A stretch of 64,000 bases of DNA, taken from Plasmodium relictum. Lineage: Eukaryota > Apicomplexa > Aconoidasida > Haemosporida > Plasmodiidae. Shown here one piece after another: positions 56,801-64,000 of the stretch. A program made the translations under genes and the position numbers. The stretch's first letter is position 1, and the number at the start of each line of letters is the position of its first letter. The DNA lies in NCBI RefSeq assembly GCF_900005765.1, contig NC_041680.1, positions 248,001 to 312,000 on the forward strand, in the 5' to 3' direction. The notes below the pieces were generated by a model. It saw nothing but the letters and a program-made list of their open reading frames with translations. It was not told where the DNA came from and did no database searches.

Positions 56801-57374
56801 CAACAGAGAAAATAATTATATCTACAGTTTAAGCAAAAAAAAAAGGGAAGAATTTGAAAAAATTGAAAATACAAATATATTTCAAAAAAATGAATATTTA
56901 AATAATGAAAAAATAGGAATGCTTTTTTATATGCAATTTTCCTATTTATTGCTACCATCTTTATTTCATAAAATATTTGAAAATCATTTTGAATTATATA
57001 TTTTAAATGCTACATATCTGTTTAGTATTCTAATTAATTCCGACTTTTACATAAATTCTCAAATTTTATACAAGCAAATATATATAGGCTTGACATGTTT
57101 ATATTTTTTTTATGCAGATGTAAAACAAAAAGTATACGAAAATAATGAAGAATTAAATTTTCCTTTTTTTCAGAAAATAAACGTAGTTTATCTTAAAAAA
57201 ATAATGCATCTATTATTATACGAGTACAATGATAAGGAAGTGAGTAAATTTTATACGAAATCTTCCAAATTAGAGAATGAAATATATTGCTTTTTAGAAA
57301 ATTACTCATTAAAAATAAGAAGGAATGTAAAAATTCACGCTTATTTGCTAGACTTTGTTTTATATAATAAATGA
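53874..57374 (+). CDS. Unrecognised large protein, 1166 aa
   Basis: A single exon. I do not recognise the protein. It is rich in Phe, Tyr, Ile, Lys and Asn but is not low-complexity: it reads as a helical fold from about residue 60 to the end, with only short Lys/Asn runs (about 300, 410, 690). Hydrophobic helices recur (for example LFLFIILNKSNNCINNILIY and LYLFMLIFIEYVKY) without a convincing signal peptide or membrane span. The first 30 residues are basic, with Leu-rich MKLFLLKELKTKVIKVT. The C-terminus, IRRNVKIHAYLLDFVLYNK, faintly recalls the start of RAP domains that end many apicomplexan organelle RNA-binding proteins, so a helical-repeat protein related to FASTK/HPR types is possible but unproven. 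The upstream gene (eIK2) is divergent; the downstream gene (NCR1) has the same orientation. Confidence 0.8.
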   Translation: MKLFLLKELKTKVIKVTDNTKKKEVLPLRKIKTDYYSLYRKGYTHMCENSLSYISINIQKRKNNIYKMSSCFINSSVSQKFVKNNDFSNGSIYFNINNSLFFLKNFALIIDVYLEKKVLQFSSIPNFDIILFYQKIIQKMNKRKKRNKDTKIDKIFYITYNNNLKKNFSSNILYVLNKKNFDEILYLLIKILYEYLPKNLSILYSNTYYYEDLIYIFTYKSVYYSFFFCSRNFYYLNLFLNIALRRANVISVVNDNKINTQMKLKPLHNILYNEKKGQNHFKFQGSINYSENDNKKNKKNYINNEISYYLLKKKLIYLNLDSKILFEFSKTLKAIINIFPLKIINKANKEDKLMNEIYIILDKYIEMFKLCTYNIFLNSIYNRNDSLRYRLLRNDIKNEDKHKKKNIYLSNFYNCIYNFNNYFCRKILMGMYFNSHENKNNEIKWINVYPYILSTFLYIKEKENLSYIKKEKLAFFNSYKNKEMELYFKDLIKLFLFIILNKSNNCINNILIYCIISSFYFLTIFSRINLNIILDITNILFKYIYNKNNKLNNIECFQNSYIINLSKKIIYSNIISFEKEKFYIQVNNEKLIDYLNTLYFISESKLIKDNLFLLMLNHNKTKDIHRYNKIMVPYKDFFNEELYFENNEKNNIKFRKYDKDKNYEYFMNNYFKENYNLEYKDDNNNNNINNLINMIKYNKQPHEIFLKKFIKNTFISYNHIDSFTYKNFIDISQIIKNLYHLNLYLFMLIFIEYVKYKIIKDISIIYCNFQINYLNNFSAKLSDLYRNNARNIKILNLFIKKEKFRDKLKFNELKHFSSNEHKISYNIYSHFSFLCVFLQNTKSYIRTSSLEFFNFIISNFFVNKKKMINLCIWRIEEIEKKEQIYIQLFLKNIVQLIYCFLYFNTYDKYIYHYFYLFLKLQFFKNIKDNEEFFNNSKAYINMHLNKKIFLFPYIFFNSCHTFFNITLSVNKKKKIINRENNYIYSLSKKKREEFEKIENTNIFQKNEYLNNEKIGMLFYMQFSYLLLPSLFHKIFENHFELYILNATYLFSILINSDFYINSQILYKQIYIGLTCLYFFYADVKQKVYENNEELNFPFFQKINVVYLKKIMHLLLYEYNDKEVSKFYTKSSKLENEIYCFLENYSLKIRRNVKIHAYLLDFVLYNK

Positions 57375-59148
57375 AACATTTTATTATTAGAAAATATCCA
57401 TAAAATATATTAAAATAAATATTATAAATTTCATTTTATATATATCACATAAAAATATGTATTTTATGCGTTCATTTTTTTTATTAAATAAACCTAGCAA
57501 AATTATAAAAAATTAAAAAAAAAAAAAAATTAATAACATAGAATGGTTATTTCTAATTATAAGACATTTACTTAATTTTTAGATTTATTTCATTTTATTT
57601 TATTTTTTTTTTTTAAATTTGCATATTTCTGATACTTATTCTTTTTTCATTTTCCCTTTTTTTTAAAACATCATAAATATCATAATTAAAATATATTGTG
57701 TAAATAACAATTAATAATAATGCACTATTATTAGAATGTATTTTTATTTTTAAATAAAAAGAGATTTCATGTTCTTTGAAATAATGCATAGGCTATTAAA
57801 ATGAATCGTCTTAAATTTTTTATGTATTAGAATTTTTATTGTGAATAAATTATATTAAATGTAAAATAACCTAGAAAAAGTTAAAAATATAAGAAAACAT
57901 ATGTTAATCTATTATTTATATTACATTATCTAATAAAGTTAATAAAATTTTATTTTCTTAAAAATTGATAATCATCTCCTCTATTGTTAAATATCATTGT
58001 TTTTAAGAGATTTTTTTTTGATTTAGTAAGGACTCGAGAAAAACCTTTAATTATAATTTTTATTTTAAAAATACATAAAATATTATAAATTTTTCTTAAA
58101 AATTATATTTTTTTTATGAAATGACTTAATAAAGAACTTAAATATAAAAGAGAATATATTTTTTTTTAATTACTAAATTTATCATTTTAATGTATTATAA
58201 AGAAATAATAAATCATAATGAATACTTTCCTATATTGATATACTATTGCATTTTTAGTAAATAATATTTACTAATATATAAATAATAGAAACAATTTTTT
58301 TTTTTTATAGTCTTATCATAGTTGAAAAAAATTTTATTTATTTATTTTTTTTTTGTATTTCAATTTTTTAATTATGTAATATAGGCTTTTTTAAATATAA
58401 AAAAAAAAAAATTTTTTTAAGAGAATAAAATTAATATTGTGTAGTAATTGTATATAATTTTTGCATCAACTTTTGTTCAAAAGTTTCACGTTAATTCTTT
58501 TAGATAGATCAATAAAAAGTTAAAAAACACTATACATTTAAGTATATACGAATTAATATTATACTTTTATTTCCTTTTTGATATTAAAAGAATCTTTTTA
58601 ATATTTTTAAATATATTTGAATTTAGAAAATAAGCACATTTATTAGATAACCTTCTTAAAAAAAAACAAACATTATAAAAGTTAACATTTTTAATTGAAG
58701 AAAAAAAAAAAAATAATATTTCTCAATAATTAAAATTTTTTTTAAAATTTAATTATAATCAAATATATATATACTTAGATTCTATCTCCTATTTCAGTTC
58801 ACAAAAATTAGAAAAATAGAAAAAAAGTTTAAAATTATTCCTGTGCATTAGTTGAAATAAGCTAAAAGAGAAAATAAATTAATTTTGAATATAATTAATT
58901 TATTTTTTTTTGTTTTTAATATTTATTGATATATATTTTAAGGCACAAACTAGTCAACTATTTTTTTCAAAAAAGTTTCATTATAATATTTCTTGATAGC
59001 TTGAAAAATTATCAAGTCTTGTATAAAAATAATTTAATTATTTAATTTATTTTTCTCTTATTAATTTTAATATTGATTATATCTCTTATAAATATATATA
59101 TACATCTACATATTAAAATTTAATAAAATATATTATCTTTATACTAAG

Positions 59149-59150
<2 letters not shown>

Positions 59151-59180
<30 letters not shown>
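59151..59180. repeat. (AT)n microsatellite
   Basis: A 30-base AT dinucleotide run in the NCR1 upstream region, 60 bases before the TGCATGCA site. Confidence 0.85.
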
Positions 59181-59183
<3 letters not shown>

Positions 59184-59238
59184 TAATTTTATTCTTAATA
59201 TTATGTGTTTAAAATATTTTACAATTTTTTTAAATAAT

Positions 59239-59303
59239 TGCATGCAACATTTTTGCAACGTTTTTAATTTTTTTTAGATGTGCAGAATAAAAATGGTTGC
59301 ATG
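59239..59303. promoter_or_regulatory. Candidate ApiAP2 site cluster (TGCATGCA)
   Basis: TGCATGCA at 59239-59246 is a perfect palindrome equal to the published core of the AP2-EXP/AP2-Sp class of Plasmodium ApiAP2 factors. A second copy of the core, TTGCATG, lies at 59297-59303. CATGCAAC (59241-59248) and GTTGCATG (59296-59303) form an inverted repeat with a 47-base spacer. They are about 1.13-1.19 kb before the NCR1 start, within the range of Plasmodium promoters. Binding is inference. Confidence 0.35.
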
Positions 59304-60431
59304 ACAAAAGAAAAACAGCATCTGTAAGATTTCACTTTGCTAGAAGATTTGTTCTTATTATAGTATTTAAATAATTAAAATCATTGAAAATAATGTTTTC
59401 TCATTTCTTAAAACATATTAAATAATATATGAATATATATTTATTTCATAACTTTAAAAAAAAAAGTAAAAAAGTAAAAAAGTAAAATTAAAAAAAAAAT
59501 TATTATTATGAAAATTATTTTTTTTTAAGTTTTTTTGTAGCTGCTATTGCAATTATGTGCCAAGAATATTTTTATATATTAAATATTTTTTTACTTCATA
59601 TTATAATAAATAAAAAAAAGTTTTTACACATGCAATATTTTTTTAAATAGTAAAAATTTTTTGAAAAGAAAAAATTTTTAGATATGTTTTATAACATTAA
59701 TAGAGATAAATAGTAATATAATAATTTATGTATTTTTTTTATTCTTATGTTTTCCTTTTTATACATATATCTAAGGAAAAATATTTTTTTGAAATTCTCG
59801 TGTTATATATATAAATAAATGTTTTATTATAAAGAATTTAGTTTTTTGTTTATATTTATATTTATATTTACTATTTGTTCGTTTACATTTTAAGAAACTT
59901 TTAAAGTTTTTTTTTTTTTTCATTTATTACATCTTTCTTTTATTATATATTTGATTTTGCTTTTTTTAATTATTAGAAAGTATAATATATAAATTGTTTT
60001 ATTGCATTATGAAATTTTTTTTTTATTGTTAATAAAACAAAGAAAAAAAAAAAATTTCTAAATAGAAAATTTGTATTCTTAAAATATTTTTCATAAATTT
60101 ATATGTAAGATTTGCTTCAATATCTTACTTTATAATAGATACATTTTTAATTTTTTAAATTTGATTTTTTTAGTAGATTTTGAATATATATTTTTTTTTT
60201 TTTCCATCCATCTTATTTAGTATATATATTTATAAACCTTTTACAGATATTTTTTCTTTTTTAATTTTTTATAATATAGTCTTTTTAATTTTTTATTATG
60301 ACTTTTTTTTATAATTTTTGGATTATTTAAATTTTGTTTTAATAATATTTAATTTATATGTATACAAAATATATATGTATTTCTAAATGAATCATTTTTT
60401 TTATTATTTTTTATGAAAACTTTTTCGAAAA

Positions 60432-63400
60432 ATGTATTTAAAAAAAGTTGCATCAAAATTAAAAGAATTGAAGGCTAAATCATTAGAAAGTTTTTCTAAT
60501 ATTTTATATCATTATGGAGGTTATGTATACGATAGGCCTTATACTTTTATTTTTAGCAGCTTATTATGCTGTTTAATATTAACTATGGGATTTTACTACA
60601 AAGAACATGAAAAAGATATTTACCGTTTATATTCCATATCTAATTCATATGCTTATGAGACAAATGAAACAATTAATGACTTTTTTTATAAAAGTAGAAA
60701 ATCATTTATTTTGATTGAGTCTAACTGTAATTTATTGGAACCTGATATATTAAGAGAATTGAAAAAATTTGAAGATGGGATTAAAGATATAAAAGTGGAT
60801 TTATCAGAAATAAATGAATGTAAACAAAATTCTAATATAGAACAAGAACAAAATGAAGCATCTGAAGAAGTATTGAAAATGTTATCTGAAAAAAGAGATG
60901 AAAACATGAAAATATTGCAAAATTATGAAAAAAAATACAATCTAAATATTTTGAATGATAAATCTTCTAAGAACAATAATAAATTATCAAAACATAAAAT
61001 AAAAAGTTCTATTAAAGACATTGATAAGAAGAATTTACAAGAAAATGAGAAAAAGATAGAGAGAGAAAAAAAAAAAGGGGCATTAACTGATTCTGTATCA
61101 TATACAAATAATTCCTCTCTAAAGGGAAATTCATTATTAGATAAATCATTTAATATTAATTTATCCGATTACCAAGATGACAATTTTTTCCCTTATTATT
61201 ATATACCTCCAATGCTTAATAAAAGTGACAGATGCAATTTGAAAAATGTTTTTAAGGAAAAAAATTTAAACATAGATTTAAGAGAAGCTAGTGAAGAACT
61301 AAAAAAACAAATCACATACGGTTTAGAAGATGTATGTGAAAAAAGGAATAATCAATGTAATATTAGTTCATTATTTTCGTATTATGAAAATGGTAATGCA
61401 AAATTAGAAGATCCAATAATAGTAGATAATTTAGATTTTTACTTAAATCAAAAAGCATATAAAGAAATGATGTTTAGAGGAATATTAGGTAATATGCAAT
61501 ATATAGAAAATGATTCTAAATATGTAATTAATTCAGCAAATGCAATTTTAACAATAATCCCATTATTAAATTCTTACACATTTGAACCTTATGTATTAGC
61601 CTATGAAAAAGAACTAATTGACTATGTACGTTTTTATAATTTAAATGAGGCAATTATAAATAAAGAAACTAATGACAATAAGGATCCATTTATTCGTTTT
61701 CATGTATATACTGATAGAAGTTTAGAAGATGAGGTTGATAGAATTTCAAAAATTGATAATTTAACCAGATTACTTTTTTTAATTGGAGTTTTATTAATTT
61801 TTATATATGCATTATTTAATAATGTTACTTCTGTTTTATATAGAAGTAAACCACTATGTGCAATCATGGGAATATTTTGCGGATTTTTAGGTTTTCTTGC
61901 AGGGTCAGGTTTTTTGTATTTTTTAGGAATAAAATCAGTACCACCTGCAGAAACTGTTCCATTTTTAGTTATAGGAGTAGGTGTCGATGACATTTTTGTT
62001 ATTTTAAATTCTTATTCTTTATTATTTATGATTAAGGATGATAAAAAAAGAATTCAAATTTGTTTAAAAGACAGTGCTCTTGCTATTACTGTTACTACTT
62101 TAACTAATATAATTGCTTTTTTAATAAGTGCTATTTCACCATTTTATTCTATATGTAGTTTTTCTTTATTTACTGCTAGCTCATTATTTTTTGGTTATGT
62201 CATGGTCTTGACTTTTTTTCTTAGCTTTTTGTGCATCGAAGCAAAATTAGAAAAAAAAAAGGAAAATGTCTTCTCAGGAATTGCTAAGTTCTTCTGTTGT
62301 ATATTTAGAAAGAAAAGAGAACAGACAAATATAATTCTAAATATACAGCATGACGATGAATTAGGAAAAAGGCCTATTGATTATGAAAATATTTCGATTT
62401 ATGAATGGATACATAATTTATATTTGTTTGAAGAATCTTTTAATAAGAAAAAAAAAAATATGATTTATTTATCAAATGAAAAAAGTAGTAAATATCAAAA
62501 TAATGAAAATATTGGCATATGTGAAAATTTGCCGTCAATATGTATTAATGAAAAGGATATGGAGAAAAAATCTAATGAATTAAATGATTTTAAAGAAGAA
62601 AATGATGATGATAAAAATAAAAATGATTGCAGCAGTTATATATATCAAGATGCTGAGGAAAAAAAAAGCATCACAGAAGTCTATTCTAATAATTTAAAAG
62701 AGAATATTAGTAATACTCCTGGTGCTCACTCTGAAATATGTAATAGCAAAGATTGTAAGACAAGTGAAAATTGTGTAATAAATGATATTGAAAATGATAT
62801 GAAAAATAATGAGAATTTTGCTAATGATTTATTTGATTCTATGGATAAAAATAATTCTTTAATTGATAATGAAAAAGGAAAAAGATATATTTTACATAAG
62901 TTTAAAAAAGATAATAATAAAAATGTTAATATCTGTAAAGTAGATAAAAATGTTAATGAAGGAAATGACGAGGCTCTTAAAATAGAAGAAAATTTATATA
63001 AATATAATAGTTCAATAGAATTAGATACAAAAGATACTTCTAATAATATAAATGAACATAACAAAAATATATATTTATTAAGCTCTCATGATAATGCATT
63101 ATTTTATAAATATATATATAAAGAGCCAAAGGGTAACATTGGCAAATGCTTCAGATCCTTAGTAAAAAATTATTACGTTCCATTTTTATCATCAAAATTA
63201 GGAAAAATTATTGTATATGTCATATTTTCAATTATAATTGCATTATCTATATATGGTTGTACTCTTATGAAAAAAGGAATAAAATATGATAAAGCCTTTC
63301 CAATGGATTCCTATGTTCGTCAATTTACTGCAGCGAAAATAAAATACTTTCCTCAATTTGGTGATCTTATAGAAGTCTATTATTTTGATAAAGAATTCAT

Positions 63401-64000
63401 AAGCAAATATAGAAAACTAAACAATGATTCACCATCAGTTTCATTTTCTTATTTATATTCTGATAAAACTGATCGTGAAATGATGAATAATCCAAGGATA
63501 AATAAAAATGTGCATTGGGAAGATAAGGATGTACAAAGAGAACTATTAAGTATGCATAACAATTTTGAAAATCAAGAATTTGTTTCTTCTATTTATAATG
63601 GATTTACAATGTTTTTAAGTAAAAATATGGAAAATATTAGCAAAGAAAATTCTGAGGAATTTTATAATAAATTTACTGAATGGATAAATACTGATTTTTT
63701 AGCTAATTCATTTAAAGATGATTTTATTTTTTTAAATGGTAAGCTAGTTGCATGGAGATTTCATTATTTCCAGCAAAGTATTGACGATACTGAAATATCA
63801 TCAAAGTGGTTGAAGACTTGTAAAGAAATTGGTAGAATCAAAAATTATGATGTTCAAATGGTATGTTTTCATTTAAGTTCCATTTTTAATGAAACAGATG
63901 AAGCAATAGTAGAAGTTACATTAAAAAATTTAGGAATCACAATTATTACTATATTAATTGTTACTGCATATATAGTAAAAGGATTTTATTCTTGTGTTAT
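60432..64000 (+). CDS. NCR1: Niemann-Pick C1-related protein NCR1 (lipid/sterol transporter), 3' end missing
   Basis: Open from ATG 60432 to the window end, 1189 codons plus 2 bases. A P. falciparum NCR1 of about 1470 residues (from memory) would leave about 280 to come. The first membrane span is at 36-56 (YTFIFSSLLCCLILTMGFYY). A lumenal domain with several Cys follows (60-440). The sterol-sensing/patched block is at about 444-610, with the RND hallmark GVGVDDIF (515-522) carrying the acidic pair used for proton coupling. A cytosolic Asn/Glu/Lys-rich loop of about 270 residues follows, then span 7 near 920-941 (GKIIVYVIFSIIIALSIYGC) and a second lumenal domain. The sequence stops at the next span (ITIITILIVTAYIV). 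NCR1 sits in the parasite plasma membrane, keeps membrane lipid/sterol balance and is an antimalarial target. The P. falciparum orthologue is, from memory, PF3D7_0107500. There is no intron in the part seen. Confidence 0.95.
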   Translation, partial: MYLKKVASKLKELKAKSLESFSNILYHYGGYVYDRPYTFIFSSLLCCLILTMGFYYKEHEKDIYRLYSISNSYAYETNETINDFFYKSRKSFILIESNCNLLEPDILRELKKFEDGIKDIKVDLSEINECKQNSNIEQEQNEASEEVLKMLSEKRDENMKILQNYEKKYNLNILNDKSSKNNNKLSKHKIKSSIKDIDKKNLQENEKKIEREKKKGALTDSVSYTNNSSLKGNSLLDKSFNINLSDYQDDNFFPYYYIPPMLNKSDRCNLKNVFKEKNLNIDLREASEELKKQITYGLEDVCEKRNNQCNISSLFSYYENGNAKLEDPIIVDNLDFYLNQKAYKEMMFRGILGNMQYIENDSKYVINSANAILTIIPLLNSYTFEPYVLAYEKELIDYVRFYNLNEAIINKETNDNKDPFIRFHVYTDRSLEDEVDRISKIDNLTRLLFLIGVLLIFIYALFNNVTSVLYRSKPLCAIMGIFCGFLGFLAGSGFLYFLGIKSVPPAETVPFLVIGVGVDDIFVILNSYSLLFMIKDDKKRIQICLKDSALAITVTTLTNIIAFLISAISPFYSICSFSLFTASSLFFGYVMVLTFFLSFLCIEAKLEKKKENVFSGIAKFFCCIFRKKREQTNIILNIQHDDELGKRPIDYENISIYEWIHNLYLFEESFNKKKKNMIYLSNEKSSKYQNNENIGICENLPSICINEKDMEKKSNELNDFKEENDDDKNKNDCSSYIYQDAEEKKSITEVYSNNLKENISNTPGAHSEICNSKDCKTSENCVINDIENDMKNNENFANDLFDSMDKNNSLIDNEKGKRYILHKFKKDNNKNVNICKVDKNVNEGNDEALKIEENLYKYNSSIELDTKDTSNNINEHNKNIYLLSSHDNALFYKYIYKEPKGNIGKCFRSLVKNYYVPFLSSKLGKIIVYVIFSIIIALSIYGCTLMKKGIKYDKAFPMDSYVRQFTAAKIKYFPQFGDLIEVYYFDKEFISKYRKLNNDSPSVSFSYLYSDKTDREMMNNPRINKNVHWEDKDVQRELLSMHNNFENQEFVSSIYNGFTMFLSKNMENISKENSEEFYNKFTEWINTDFLANSFKDDFIFLNGKLVAWRFHYFQQSIDDTEISSKWLKTCKEIGRIKNYDVQMVCFHLSSIFNETDEAIVEVTLKNLGITIITILIVTAYIVKGFYSCV

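Larger units (their letters stand above)
57375..60431. other. Intergenic region upstream of NCR1, 3.06 kb
   Basis: Lies between two plus-strand genes. No coding exon was recognised. It contains an inverted repeat at 58992-59016, a (TA)n run (59151-59180), a TGCATGCA palindrome with an inverted partner (59239-59303) and a GTAAAAAA repeat near 59466-59486. It should include the NCR1 promoter and 5' UTR. Confidence 0.55.

Noticed and set aside
1-64000. tRNA, rRNA, subtelomeric gene families, transposable elements and telomere repeats
   Set aside because: Looked for by eye (T-loop words, conserved rRNA words, GGGTTYA repeats, reverse transcriptase motifs); none found.

Overview
The window looks like nuclear DNA of a Plasmodium malaria parasite. 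The base composition is extremely A+T-rich, visibly above 80% over most of the length and higher between genes. Homopolymers and (TA)n runs are everywhere. Proteins carry long Asn/Lys/Asp insertions. Introns are short, start with GTAA/GTAT and end in T-rich tracts with AG. The level of AT-richness would suit an avian species such as P. gallinaceum or P. relictum, but I cannot fix the species. From memory, the block NCR1, eIK2, OST3/6-like gene, MRE11, S1 gene, proteasome beta-3 is the same neighbourhood as P. falciparum chromosome 1 (about PF3D7_0107500 to PF3D7_0108000), here in reverse.

Layout, left to right. Positions 1-68 may hold the first codons of a minus-strand gene that leaves the window. 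At 2921-5328 (minus) is a 12-exon gene for a 366-residue MTCH-like mitochondrial carrier homologue. It diverges from a 4-exon, 911-residue membrane protein (6126-9191, plus) and a 6-exon membrane-anchored J-domain protein (9493-10972, plus). A short nuclear-type protein with an ELM2-like motif and an acidic tail is at 11217-12008 (minus). An 8-exon classical mitochondrial carrier is at 12719-14329 (plus). At 15233-21339 (minus) is a very large Asn-rich leucine-rich-repeat protein with a possible PIN-like segment, whose reading frame is broken in a 43-base homopolymer. A 4.4 kb gap follows.

The middle holds a predicted mitochondrial helical-repeat protein (25791-27695, minus), the 20S proteasome beta-3 subunit (28557-29672, plus, with a first coding exon that is only the ATG), a short S1-domain protein with an organelle-type leader (31601-32269, plus), MRE11 (32540-35869, minus) and an OST3/OST6-like oligosaccharyltransferase subunit (36534-37739, minus).

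The right third holds the eIF2-alpha kinase eIK2 (38492-49414, minus), expanded to 3640 residues by two huge insertions in the kinase domain; a 4.5 kb divergent intergenic region; an unrecognised 1166-residue protein (53874-57374, plus); and the 5' part of the lipid/sterol transporter NCR1 (60432 to the window end, plus).

The genes do not form an operon or a single pathway. They are ordinary housekeeping and Plasmodium-conserved genes. Several act in or are predicted for mitochondria or plastid: two carrier-family proteins, the J-protein, the helical-repeat protein and the S1 protein. I found no tRNA, rRNA, CRISPR, transposon or multigene-family (subtelomeric) element. I did not find a clearly new system. 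The best leads are the MTCH-like protein, the giant split kinase, the gene broken at the homopolymer, and the unrecognised gene beside NCR1.
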